Below are positions 12,664 to 24,072 of a stretch of 64,000 nucleotides of DNA, one piece after another. A program made the position numbers and the translations under genes. This DNA comes from Dioctria linearis. Taxonomy: Eukaryota > Arthropoda > Insecta > Diptera > Asilidae. The notes under the pieces were generated by a model. It did not search any database and had not been told where the DNA came from. It worked only from the letters and a program-made list of their open reading frames with translations. Numbering within the stretch: position 1 is the first letter of the stretch; each line of letters opens with the position of its first letter. The DNA lies in assembly GCA_963930735.1 (NCBI GenBank), contig OZ005741.1, positions 152,930,048 to 152,994,047 on the forward strand, written 5' to 3'.

Positions 12664-13689
12664 TGTAACGAATGACTTAGTATATGTAAAATAAATTGAA
12701 TTCCTCATTAACTATCCAAGATCCTTATAAATAATCAATAAATCATAATAATTAAGAAAAACTTTTAAATAAGCAATAAAACATAATAATTTAAAAAAAA
12801 AACTTATAAATAATAAATAAACCATAATCGCAATTAATGAAAATGAAATGAACGTAATCATCGACACAACCTCAACATACAAAATTAAATAATGAATAGT
12901 TTTATAAAAATAAAAGAAACAAATGTAATTAACGATGTCAATTAATTAAAAGCAACCAGAATGTGTAACATCTCAATAAGACAAATTAGCTGTGGTCCAG
13001 TACTAAGGTCGATAGCGAGAAACCCTACGAATGTCCAAATTAAAATTCCCATCTAAAAAATATGGGGAACAATTTTTCTACGGACGTGGACGTGGGTCGA
13101 GGCCGTTTCCGGCGAGTCTGCGAAAAAAGAGTAGCGAAGTTACGAGAAGCAGAACAAAAGAAAAATTTTAAAAAAAGTTGAAGGTTTATTTTAAAAACAA
13201 AATTTAACGAGGAAAAGGAAAGTGGAAAACTTGACTTCGCCCGCTGAAAATAGAAGTGCGAACGTAATTAGACCCTCAGCAGCCAGTTAAGACGAGACGC
13301 CCAAATTGGATAGCGAGAGCGCAGCACATGGACCGGGAAATTTCACCAAGTTTCATTCCATATAACACTCACTAACAATTAATTAAATATACAAAAATAC
13401 TGCTATATAACAACCAACTAACAATTAATTAAATATACATAACAAAATTCTAATAATAACTAATTACCTTAGCATTGTAGTTTAAGGACGGCCGTAAGGT
13501 TTTCTAGATTAAAATTGAGAAATTGAAAGTTATGTCCTATGTAAAAGGATCTTTCAGGGAAATTAAATGAAAGAACTATTCTCATAAGCATACTCAAACG
13601 GTTTTATTATTCATTAATAATTATCATGCGTGAATGCGATGGAACCCGTGTAAGCCACAACTATCCATCCCTAGACAACATGGCTTACA
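12664..13689 (+). repeat. 3' LTR of element A
   Basis: Direct repeat of 3831-4847, 1026 bp, same termini. Scattered substitutions between the two LTRs suggest an older insertion than C or D. Confidence 0.92.
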
Positions 13690-14841
13690 AAATCTTACCA
13701 TATTTGAAAAAATAAAAATTGTATTATGGTTATAATGCCATTTAATGAAATAATTTGTTTTAGTTACATTATAGCTTAAGTCTAAGGTCTTTTTTCTTTA
13801 GCTAAGGAAAGCCAAGATGTCATAGATAATCCTTATAATACATATTCCTTATGCCTTTAGACCAATATAACTTTAGAAGTTTCCTTGTGCACCATTTTCA
13901 CAAATAACATCTCTCCGTCTTTACTTTTTGCGATCTTTGTTGGAATATCCTGATTTTTCGACCTGTTGGTAGGCGACAGTCGACTGGTTTTTGGATGAAA
14001 AACTTTCTTCCTTATTTCTGGACAGCATCAATTTCATAGATGTCGACTGAACCTTATATTAATATTCTTTACTCCTTTCGTCCGTATCCTTAGAACTCAT
14101 GTTGAAATTATTGTGTAATTAGCTTGCCAAGAAACAGTGATCTGTTTGGGTAAAGGGCAAGATATCAACTGAAAATACAAGTTATGCAACTACTATTTAT
14201 ATGTATTTGACACATGGTCTTGGAGGCAGAAATTTTTCCTTGACCTCTGACGTCGAAAGTCGAAAAATCAGGATATTCCAACAAAGATCGCAAAAAGTAA
14301 AGACGGAGAGATGTTATTTGTGAAAATGGTGCACAAGGAACCTTCTACAGACATGTTGGTATAAAGGCATACGGAATATGCATTATAAGGATCAGTCTAT
14401 ATCTATGACATCTTGGCTTTCCTTAGCTAAAGAAAAATGACCTTAGACTTAAGCTATAATGTAATTAAAACAAATTACAATTTTTATTTTTTCAAACATG
14501 GTAAGATTTAAAGATGAATAAATATCCAGCGAGATTGCTGATTAGGATTTTATTGCTTGTTCATAGCTCCCATACAACTTCCACTACTCACCTCACACAA
14601 CATATCATACCAAATTAATATCATAACACAGCATTTTTCTACCAAAGCTTTTAATTTGACCCTCTCTCAACTTAATGGTAAATAAACAATGTACCTGTCC
14701 CAATAGTATGAAGATAAAATTATCATACTCTTATCAGCTTCATGTGAACTATGATATCGGGGATTAATCAAATATCATAACAGTATGACTGATTGAGACA
14801 TTTGATTGAAAATAAAAAAAGAATTCTTCATAAAATGTAAG

Positions 14842-15950
14842 TAGTTGTTCTTTGCCGATCCTGGCTCACTTTTTTAAGCCTCCAGGATTTCACCACAGCT
14901 GGCGCCACCGTCTCTAGGTGGTTTGAGTACATGCTAATTTAGGTTTGCGCCTCGGCTGCATTGGTTTCTGTCTTGACTGTATTGGTTTGTGTCGTGGGTA
15001 CACCATTGTGCCTTGGATGCATCATTGAGTCTCGACTGCGCCCTAGCGGGATTAATCGGTACTATCAGCATGCTCTAGGATGTGTCATTTGGTCTTGACT
15101 GCACCCTAGCGGCATTGGCCGGTACTACCAGCATGCTCCGGTACTACGGTTTTCTTGTATAGATATATGGTGCGCCTATATGTAGGCTTTTGGTTTTGAA
15201 CTAATATTAATAATAATTAAAGTTAACGCTAGGAAATTTTTGTTCATGCCAATGGATTCTAGATGGTTGGGGTGGCTGTATTTGGGGGGACGAAATTTTC
15301 ATCAGAAATCCTCTACGGGCTCTGGTTTTCGAGATATGAGCGATCTTACCTTTTCAGATATAGTTAATATTATTAATAATTCAAGCTACCTAGGATAGTT
15401 TTGTTCATGCCAATAGATTCTAGAAGGTGTTATAGGGGCGGGAGTTAGAGGGGGAACGAAATTTTCATCAGAAATCCTCTACGGGCTATGGTTTTCGAGA
15501 TATTAGCGATTTTACCTTTTTAGATATAGTTAATATTAGTAATAATTCAAGTTTTTTTTGCTCATGGGGGTGCGGCGTCTAAATGTAGGCTTTTTTATTA
15601 TGATTGTTCTTGAGCGCCTAAATGTAGGCTTTTGGTTTTGAACTAATATTAGTAATAATTAAAGTTAACGCTAGGAAATTTGTGTTCATACCAATGGATT
15701 CTAGATGGTTGGGGTGGGCGTATTAGGGGGGACAAAATTTTCATCAGAAATTCTCTACGGGCTCTGGTTTTCGAGATATTAGCGATTTTACCTATTCAAA
15801 TATAGTTAATATTATTAATAATTCAAGCTACCTAAGATAGTTTTGTTCATGCCAATAGGTTGGAAAAGGTGTTATAGGTGCGGGGGATAGAGGCGGAACG
15901 AAATTTTCATCAGAAATCCTCTACGGGCTATGGTTTTCCCTTATAAACCT
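14842..15950. repeat. Degenerate repeat region, right copy
   Basis: The first 160 bp match 840-1000 in direct orientation. Four degenerate blocks of about 140-170 bp follow, with the markers given for 827-2770. GCGCCTAAATGTAGGCTTTT appears here and near 1856, showing common origin. No gene is seen. Confidence 0.65.
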
Positions 15951-16072
15951 TAAACGTTGAATCGATTTCAAGAACATGTTAATACTTGTTTTGAGTATGA
16001 GCAGAGGAATTCCTGATCATTGCAGCATGTTATGAAATTCGATATCTAAAAATAGACCACATGAAAGTTTTC

Positions 16073-17790
16073 TTACCTGAAAAGAAAAATTGAGGAAAAT
16101 TCAGTTATGGAGGAATTCTTGTAATTAACAATAAATTTAATAGTATTAGTAGTGTTTAGCCACACATTTTCTTACCGTGTGCATAGCGGTTGATAAAGAT
16201 GATTTATCCACGAAGTGCATACCTGAAAAGGAAAATTGAGGAAAATTCAGTTATGGATGAATTCTTCTAATTAACAATAAATTTAATAGTATTAGTAGCG
16301 TTTTAATAAACACATTTTCTTACCGTGTGCATAGCGGTTGATAAAAATGATTTTTCCACGAAGTGCATACCTGAAAAGGAAAATTGAGAAAAATTCAGTT
16401 ATGGATGAATTCTTCTAATTAACAAGGAATTTAATAGTATTAGTAGTGTTTTAATAAACACATTTTCTTACCGTGTGCGTAGCGGTTGATAATGATGATT
16501 TTTCCACGAAGTGCATACCTGAAAAGAAAAATTGAGGAAAATTCAGTTATGGATGAATTCTTCTAATTAACAATAAATTTAATAGTATTAGTAGTGTTTA
16601 GCCACACATTTTCTTACCGTGTTCATAGCAGTTGATAAAGATGATTTTTCCACGAAGTGCCTACCTGAAAAGAAAAATTGAGGAAAATTCAGTTATGGAT
16701 GAATTCTTGTAACTAACAATAAATTTAATAGTATTAGTAGTGTTTTAATAAACACATTTTCTTACCGTGTGCATTGCGGTTGATAAAGATGATTTTTCCA
16801 CGAAGTGCATACCTAAAAAGGAAAATTGAGGAAAATTCAGTTATGGATGAATTCTTCTAATTAACAATAAATTTACTAGTATTAGTAGTGTTTAGCCACA
16901 CATTTTCTTACTGTGTTCATAGCAGTTGATAAAGATGATTTTTCCACGAAGTGCCTACCTGAAAAGAAAAATTGAGGAAAATTCAGTTATGGATGAATTC
17001 TTCTAACTAACAATAAATTTAATAGTATTAGTAGTGTTTTAATAAACACATTTTCTTACCGTGTGCATTGCGGTTGATAAAGATGATTTTTCCACGAAGT
17101 GCATACCTAAAAAGGAAAATTGAGGAAAATTCAGTTATGGATGAATTCTTCTAATTAACAATAAATTTACTAGTATTAGTAGTGTTTAGCCACACATTTT
17201 CTTACCGTGTTCATAGCAGTTGATAAAGATGATTTTTCCACGAAGTGCCTACCTGAAAATAAAAATTGAGGAAAATTCAGTTATGGATGAATTCTTCTAA
17301 CTAACAATAAATTTAATAGTATTAGTAGTGTTTTAATAAACACATTTTCTTACCGTGTGCATAGCGGTTGATAAAGATGGTTTTTCCACGAAGTGCCTAC
17401 CTGAAAAGAAAAATTCAGGAAAATTCAGTTATTGATAAACTCTTTTAATTAACAATAAATTTCATAGTATTAGTAGTGTTATAACCACACATTTCCTTAC
17501 CGTGTGCATAGCGGTTGATAAAGATGATTTTTTCCACGAAGTGCCTACCTGAAAAGAAAAATTGAGGAAAATTCATTTATTGATGAATTATTTTAATTAA
17601 CAATAAATTTAAGAGTATTAGTTGTGTTTTAACCACACATTTTCTTACCGTGTGTATAGCAGTTGATAAAGGATTTTGCACGACGTGTCTATTTGAAATA
17701 AAAATTGAAGGAAAAACTCAGTTATTAACCAGTTCTTCTCAACGACAATGAATTTAGTAATATTAGCAATGTTATAAGCACACATTTTCT
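16073..17790. repeat. Satellite array, unit 146-148 bp, first copy
   Basis: About 11-12 tandem units. The marker ACCTGAAAAG recurs at 16221, 16369, 16517, 16663 and 16811, giving spacings of 148, 148, 146 and 148. Each unit contains CACATTTTCTTACCGTGT, GTTGATAAAGATGATTTTTC and ATTAACAATAAATTTAATAG. Units alternate between TGTTTAGCCACAC and TGTTTTAATAAACAC variants. The last units are more diverged. The array runs directly into the segment shared with 61610-64000. Confidence 0.92.
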
Positions 17791-19260
17791 TACTGCCGTA
17801 CTGTGATTAAGTCGATTACGTGACAGCATTCATCTTTCTTTGTTTTTTTTCTTTCAAAGAAAAAAAGGGAAAAAATTACAATAAGCCCAGCAGTGTCAGT
17901 AAACGTGGATGTTGTATATACATACATAGATATAATTTGTTTCTAGTATTACTATACCCAACAGTCAAGGTTCGCAGGTCCGAAATCACCCAAAGAGGTG
18001 AAAAGGACAAACAAAAAGATATCAATGTACCCACCGACAAAAAAAAAGTAAACCCTAAACATCCAGAAGCCGAGGGCACAAGTTCCATTTCGACGCGGCA
18101 GCCATAAAAGGGGTGCACCGCACCAACATCCAGTTCTACGAGGGAAATCAATCGTCGTATAGGATAGTATAACTCTATTGAAGTAAGTGCATATCTATTT
18201 GCTATTTTCTTGTTTTTTTCTCATTTTCTTGTAATGATTATTAAAACCCATGTATTAACTCTCGATATTGCCTGTGTTGGTTTACTTATAGCCGAGCCTT
18301 GTAGAGGCGGCTTAGTTTTAACGTCAGCTTAGTAGGGTCTTTGCTTTAGCCTAAGAAAGGTCTTGTAAGTTGTGACGATTAATTGTTCCTCGGTTGTGAA
18401 CCAAGAAGGATGAATGTTGGTTTAGAGTACGTTTACATTTTTAAATAAATACTTATCGTCAAGGTTAGATTCTGTAAATAATAGCTATTTATTCTTTCTT
18501 CCCTTTTTTTTTGGGGAACCTTTTTTTTCTTCTCTCTCTTTTCTTGGGGACATGAACGCTTAAGTGAGTAAACATATAATGCTACGCAGGTAACTTCCAC
18601 CCACGCGGGGTGACGGCATGATGGGTGGATAGGGGAACGGTACTCCGTAACACTTTCTACATCGATGGGGGCTGAGCATTTCGATACGGCTTTGGAGGCT
18701 TATCCAGGGTGGATGGGGGCGATTGGGCCCAACATTACCCAAAGCCGGGGTCTCAACAACATCACAGACCCCTCTCAGCTCTCTGATTGTCTCTCAATCG
18801 TTCATCTACCAGCGTTGTAAACTCTCCGGGTGAATTAGTACTTGTTCGGCGTTGCTGAGGTCTTCTATTCTTCTTTTTTTTGCAGCAATTAATAAAGTAA
18901 ATTTTCTTCCTTGTTTAGGCTTTCAGGTTCCACCAGGAGAAGAAAGCCTGCATAGATCTCTTTTTTTGTCCGCTGTCCGTCTGCAGTTATGACTACGACT
19001 TCTCTTTTTTTTACTGTCCGTCCGACTGTATGGTCAACCATTTTTCATCTTTGTGCACAGCTTTACAAGCATTGAAGGGATGTGGGTGGCAAGAACCACC
19101 CCAAGCCGGCTGATCGCTAGCGGCATACTCGCTGTGCAGCCACCCACACATATCCCGGACATGATTTTTGTAAGAAGAGGTGTCGGATGCGGTATGTATC
19201 TAAATCCAGGTACAAGTGAATGTAGGTAGATGTGTCGCCTGACACGCTTTTCGTTACTAA
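17791..19260 (+). repeat. Terminal-repeat-like segment of element B, first copy
   Basis: This segment follows the satellite and is repeated, with differences, at 61611-64000. Shared stretches lie around 17790-17960, 18655-18890 and 19040-19225. It ends just before a primer-site-like TGGCGCCCAA, as a 5' LTR should. A TATA-like CATAAAAGG at 18103 is followed by GTGCACC, and the second copy has a similar TAAAAGG then GGGTGCACC near 62900. Short minus-strand frames here are not supported as genes. LTR status is inference, since the 5' boundary is not visible. Confidence 0.6.
19081..19148. other. Conserved stem TGTGGGTGGC/GCCACCCACA
   Basis: A perfect 10-bp stem (19081-19090 with 19139-19148) encloses about 48 nt. 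It is kept in the second B copy at 63860-63869 with 63918-63927. Confidence 0.6.
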
Positions 19261-19625
19261 TGGCGCCCAAACGGGTTTTTTTTTTATTTAATATCAAGTT
19301 TTATTTTGCTATATTTCTGGTCGCCCATTTGTGTTACAAATGGCGCCCAAGTGGATGTTTTTTCTGGCCCTTAGTCAAGCCTCTCTTGACTAAAGCGTAA
19401 GTACAAGTTCAAATGTAATTTTTGATTCTTCGGTCGCCCATTTGCGTTACAAATGGCGCCCAAACTTAGGTTTTTTTCCAGTCTCTAGTCAGGCTTCACT
19501 TGGCTAAAGTACAAGTACCATTTCACTTTCAATTTTTGATTTTTGTGGTCGCCCATTTGTGTTACAAATGGCGCCCAAGACTGGTTTTATATTTCGGCCT
19601 TTAGTCAAGCTTCTCTTGACTAAAA
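19253..19625 (+). repeat. Four tandem copies of the B primer-binding region
   Basis: TGGCGCCCAA, the start of a tRNA-Lys-type primer site, occurs at 19261, 19341, 19454 and 19569. It is preceded by TTACAAA (TTACTAA in the first). The last three units are 113-115 bp apart. Each also has GTCGCCCATTTG before the site, and a stem-loop after it: arms 19371-19379/19385-19393, 19486-19493/19499-19506 and 19600-19609/19615-19624, with 5-nt loops. The primer tRNA call is by similarity to known PBS sequences. Confidence 0.8.
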
Positions 19626-21059
19626 TACAATTGCTATTTCAATGATATTTTCTTAATTTTTTTGATATTATCACTATTAGAACTTTTCTTTGTTTTGTAA
19701 GACCTCAGTATGTTTTAAGCTGACGCAAACGATTTCGGTTTACTTCAAACTGGTTTGTCGATGGAACTCATGCTATCTTTTGTTTGCAACTGTGCGTGAT
19801 CGGTTGCCGGTTGCCTGGCGGATACAAGGTGCTGAATCTACGCAGAGCTCTTCTTGCTTCTGTGGAGTGCGTTACTTCCATGATAGCTCCTTTTTGGCTC
19901 TCGTTAGGCCCGACCTTTGTATCGCGGCTGGGTCAATCGACCATGGTTCTGGCTGTATGTGATGGTAAACTGCCTTCGGTCAAGTCTAAGTCTATTTCTA
20001 CCTTAAATTTAACACTTTCCTTGTTTAAGTGCTTATCTCCTCGGTAACAAGCGAGTCTTGTGCGCGAGGCGTACCACTTTTGAAGCCAAGCTTCGGCTCG
20101 TGGACGCCGAGATGTCGACCTCTTGACAGTTTTACTTGCATGACGAGCTGGTCAGCTGACCCAAACCTGGCAAGTTGTTGAACGTTGTTTTTCTTTGGAT
20201 TCTGTCCTTGTCTGGGCATTGGAGTCAGCTTACCGGTTCAAGTGTGCAAACTCGCACCAGATTTTTTTTCTGTTCAAACCCTTCTTCCCTTATTATTAAA
20301 TCCTGTAATCCCTCTTGATGCTCCTTGTTGGAAGTATGAGTTGTTCAGTTTGCAGTGGTCAGTTAGCGTTGTATGTGATGCATACGTTTTTGAAATTAAT
20401 TCCGCTTACATCTGCTGGTTCCAGGGAGAAGCCAGTATATTATTAAATTTCTATGGTGTTTCGGGCTGAGCCATTTTAGTTTTGGGTTTCGTAAAGGTGT
20501 TCTGAGATTTGTATTGTCACAATGGGCATACATAAGCACTCACAGGTTTTTTTGCTTGGTAATTATTTTGAGTTAGTAATACATACAATCGGCTACTGCT
20601 TCTCTCCTGAGTACTGGCAGCCACTGAATTACTGACAACTCACATCCGCCTTTGATCTCAACATCACTCTCCTGCCAAGTTGATGCACGTTGTCCACTTT
20701 CTCTGATTTTTATCCTTGGTAAAGGAGTGTTCGTCCTGATCATCCTAACATGGGACGGCAGCCCTTCAGGCTCCAGTTCCACAATTTGAGTTTTCTACAA
20801 TTGCAAGTATGGACTGACTGAAGTGCATAGTTGGAAAATATTCAGTAGCGAAGGGAGAGAGAGAGAAAGAGAGTTTTTTTTTAAATCCAGCTGGGCTGGA
20901 GAATAAGAAGTTTTTTTTTATGTGTTGTACGGACGTACTGTCTTCGCCGAACCATCAAGACAACACCCCTCCTTACAAATGAAAAACGTTAATAGTATAA
21001 ATACATTGCTTGTGTAGAACTCGCAGGACGTATAATCTCAAATTAGACCAGTATTTTTT
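19626..21059 (+). other. Leader of element B, no gene supported
   Basis: About 1.4 kb without a convincing gene. Several short frames (19690-20469) are unrelated to one another and show no domain. A minus-strand frame at 20573-20782 (69 codons) is polar and could be a fragment of some older pol-like sequence, but I cannot assign it. A GA-rich run lies at about 20855-20875. Confidence 0.4.
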
Positions 21060-21725
21060 TTTTAATCGTATTTGCACAAATTTTCTTTGCCGTTATTATA
21101 AACGCATATTTTTTTTATTATATATACTTGGTACAATTTCCCGTTGAATTATCTTTATAATTATTATAAACGCATTTTTTTGTTTTGTATATATTTACTT
21201 GGCACCATTTTCAGCTGAATTATCTTCAGTATTAGTATGAACACATTCATTTTTCTTTTATTTACACATTTGGCACAATTTTCATTGGAATAATTTTTGT
21301 CATTATTATAGACGCATTTTTCTCTATACGTTAAGTTTACTTGGCACAATTTTTCAGCTGAATTAGCTTCAGCACTAGTATAAGCGCACTTATTTTTCTT
21401 TTATTTATACATTTGGCACAATTTTTGTGGGAATCATCTTTGGCCTTATTATAAAGGCATTGTGTTTTTTTTTATAAATACATAGATATTTGGCACAATT
21501 TCCGATCGCAGTATCATCGTTAGTCGTAAACGCACTTTGGTTTTTTTCGTTTACCAGACTTGGCGGAATTTTCAGTTGAAGTATCGTGAGTAGTCACATC
21601 ATTGTTTCCCTATTGTATTGGGTACAATCGTTAGTTGAACTACTCTTGGCATTAGTATAGGCGCGTCCTTTTCATTTGTATTCAGTATAATTCTCGGGTG
21701 GATAGTCTTCTGATATTCACACCAG
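21060..21725 (+). repeat. Degenerate 71-bp tandem array in the B leader
   Basis: The marker TTGGCACAATTTT followed by a TTATTATAAACGCAT-like end recurs at about 21130, 21201, 21272, 21343, 21415, 21492 and 21562, with two weaker units after that. Spacing is mostly 71 bp. The array ends about 50 bp before the gag start. Confidence 0.8.
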
Positions 21726-21770
21726 AGCGTTTGCTCAGGGTTTTTTTTTGTCATTGAATTTCATACAAAA

Positions 21771-23448
21771 ATGGACTACTCCTTTTCATCGCCAGACGAG
21801 CTCGAAGTCGAATTCGCTGTTCGCAACCTTAGATCCGACGACGCTAACGCTCGCCGTAAGCTCACGGAAGTGTACGAGGCCGAGAAGTCGGAATCCGGCA
21901 GAGCACCCTTTAAGTCTCACGCTCATAAAAATCCATCGCGCGAATTAGACTATATTATCAGTCGAGTCGACGCTCTGAATCGTGACCTGAGTTCGGACCC
22001 CATCCGAACCGTCGAAGATGCTCCGTGTACTGTATAGAGCCCAGCGGCTGCGTAATACGTCTCCCTCTCTCCAGTCTGATGCGCAAGCTTATGTCCAGAC
22101 CTTGGAGGATATCCTGAGCCGTGTCGAATCTTCCCAGCCTACGACAGATTCCGCGGCTGAGGGCGCTGGAGGCGTAACGCTCACAGTTCCTGTGACTAGC
22201 ACAGACAGTCAAGGGTCCAACCCGTTGACATGTGCTAAGCGGAAAACAGTTTTGAGCACGGAAGGCGCTGCGTTGGACTTACCAGGATCTAACTTGGGGA
22301 ACTTCCACGCCAATCCTGCTGAGTCGTACCTGGACTTACCAATATTCGAAGAGCAGAGGACCCAGGCAGCTTCCACTGACTTACCATACACGTTTGCTAA
22401 CCCAATTTCGGGAAGGTCGCGTATTCCGTCAATCAACGAGCGGTTGGAAAAATTAAATAGGACTCCAGTCATTGGAGTACTTCCGCTGCCGAGACATAGT
22501 AATGCTGAGTCTCGTGTACCACCTTTATCAGGCTCGTTCGTTTCTCCGCTTAACAATCCAACTCATACTCGACAGCCAGCAGTGAGGGACCGTAACAGCG
22601 TATCTTACAGTCCTGTCGTCCGCTGGAAGTTAAATTTTGATGGCACATCCGGCTTGGATGTAACAGAGTTCATATTTCGAGTGGAATCTCTGGCAATACT
22701 AGAACAAGTATCCGCCTCCGAGTTGTGTGCTGGGTTTCACACACTCGTTACTGGGAAGGCTGCCAACTGGTATTGGTTATACTTGCGAAATCAGCGTACG
22801 CACTCGCGGCAAGAGCTACGTTCAGCACTCCTACGCGAATTCCGCAGCCAGGAAACTGACTACGAAATTCGCAAGCTAGTTGAGTCAAGGAGGCAAGGAG
22901 TTAACGAGTCCTTCAGTGATTTTCGATTAGCGGTTCAAGCGTTAGTGTCCAAAATGAGCATACCGATTCCAGAAGCAGAGCTGGCGGAAATATTACGACG
23001 TAACATTAAACCCGCCTTACAGGAGGCGTTGCTCCTTTATCAGACTGATAACGTGCTAGATTTGAGGGACCTATGTAACCGATTTGAAAAATTATGGTCC
23101 GATATAAGCTCTCCGCGAGCGGTCGCACCACGACGAGCAGTGCATGAATTTTATTCAGATACGCCGTACTTGAATCACACTCTGTCCAGTCAAATAGACG
23201 CCATTGAAGTTCCACCGCGAGGCGTTCAAATTAATGCTCCGAGATACATCCACCGACCCGCTAGATCTCGGGTGGCATGTTGGAACTGTTCAGCCGAAGG
23301 TCACGTCTACATCAACTGTCCACTAGGTCCACAGAGGGTCTTCTGCTATGGATGCGGGGCAGATGGATTAATTAAAAAACAATGCGGAGCTTGCTTGTCG
23401 GGAAACCGAGTCAGGGGCAACATTTTATATGTGGCCAGCGCCGTTTGA
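21771..23448 (+). pseudogene. gag of element B, one frameshift
   Basis: Gag builds the particle and binds genomic RNA. The first ATG (21771) opens an 88-codon frame beginning MDYSFSSPDELEVEF. The frame changes at about 22018-22037 and continues for about 470 codons. The long part has a polar N-terminal third, then a capsid-like region with VRWKLNFDG and ANWYWLYLRN, then two nucleocapsid knuckles. The first, CWNCSAEGHVYINC, is a complete CCHC. The second, CYGCGADGLIKKQC, has Leu instead of His. The gene is followed not by pol but by element H. The frameshift makes it a pseudogene unless it is a sequencing error. Confidence 0.82.
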
Positions 23449-23594
23449 CACCAAGCCAAACCCAAAACACAAAACTCGCGAACCCAGATTGAATTTTAAA
23501 CCAGTTGACAGTCTTAAAGTAAACATGTCTAACCCAGACAGAGAGTCCCAGCATGCAAAACACGTCACATTTTACCACCAATTCGGAACTATTA
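23449..23594 (+). other. Short remnant of element B after gag
   Basis: About 146 bp with a short open stretch but no protease or RT motif. B pol would be expected here. It is absent because element H begins at about 23595. Confidence 0.4.
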
Positions 23595-23722
23595 TGTACG
23601 TAAATTATACATAAAAATCTAAAAACATACCTGAAAAAGGGTATTTAAATAAAATAAATAAATTAATTTAATTAAATAAATATATTCCTATAAGCTAATC
23701 ATGCTTAAAAACATGATTAGCT
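23595..23722 (+). repeat. 5' LTR of H, first part
   Basis: Starts TGTACGTAA. The 3' end forms one arm of a 12-bp hairpin: AAGCTAATCATG (23692-23703) pairs with CATGATTAGCT (23712-23722) plus the T at 45411. Element C landed inside that arm. The start coordinate is inferred from the LTR end at 46348. Confidence 0.55.
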
Positions 23723-23988
23723 TGTAACGAAGTTACAAATTTGAACCGAATTAAATTATCTTTGCCCGCCTATGGGCTATTTAATTAAAACTTGAACGTA
23801 AGTTCAAGTAACCACGCCACTGGAGCATGCCAACAAACCGCCATAGTCACAGGCTCCCTTATCAGCTCGCCAGCACATGTACTAGTCAAGTACAAGAAAA
23901 GCTTTTTCAAAAGAGCTTGCAAGCTCTTTTATACTTACGCCAGTAGAAGCATCAGGCACTCAGCCACTGAGAAGCTCTGACCCCCGGC

Positions 23989-24023
23989 TATATAAAGCGC
24001 GCCATTTGCCCACAGAAATCAGT
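23989..24023 (+). promoter_or_regulatory. Core promoter in the C LTR: TATA box and TCAGT initiator
   Basis: TATATAAA at 23989-23996 is followed 30 bp later by TCAGT (24019-24023), the arthropod initiator consensus. The same pair is at 44120-44127 and 44150-44154 in the 3' LTR. It predicts that transcripts start about 50 nt before the hairpin array, so the array would be in R. Confidence 0.75.
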
Positions 24024-24072
24024 CTGGTCAGCAAGCTCAACGAGTTAGGTGATCAGACATTTTACTGGGTGA

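Larger units (their letters stand above)
3831..13689 (+). mobile_element. Ty3/Gypsy LTR retrotransposon A, decayed
   Basis: The order is LTR, primer site, gag, protease, RT, RNase H, integrase, LTR, which is the Ty3/Gypsy order. Both LTRs start TGTAACG and end GGCTTACA. The 4-bp target duplication is GAAT (3827-3830) and AAAT (13690-13693), with one mismatch. The uninterrupted right arm of G reads AAAT at the matching place, which supports this. All reading frames are broken by stops or shifts, and element E is inserted between RT and RNase H. The RT and integrase resemble the Mdg3/blastopia-type branch, a low-confidence assignment from memory of the family. Confidence 0.9.
3500..14841. mobile_element. 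Foldback element G, interrupted by element A
   Basis: The sequence 3500-3830 continued by 13694-13962 is the reverse complement of 14259-14841. Arms are about 600 bp, separated by a loop of about 296 bp (13963-14258). Outer ends read CTTACATTTTATGAAG on the left and its complement on the right. Element A sits inside the left arm, and the intact right arm shows the pre-insertion sequence. No transposase frame is present, so G looks non-autonomous. I could not define its target duplication. The superfamily is unknown. Confidence 0.8.

Noticed and set aside
19690..20469. Several overlapping frames of 64-94 codons
   Set aside because: They lie in different frames and strands, show no domain and sit in a retroelement leader.
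20573..20782. Minus-strand frame of 69 codons beginning MELEPEGLPSHVRM
   Set aside because: Composition looks somewhat protein-like, but I could not match it to any family. It is not listed as a gene.
22209..22556. Minus-strand frame of 115 codons opposite B gag
   Set aside because: Antisense shadow of the gag frame.
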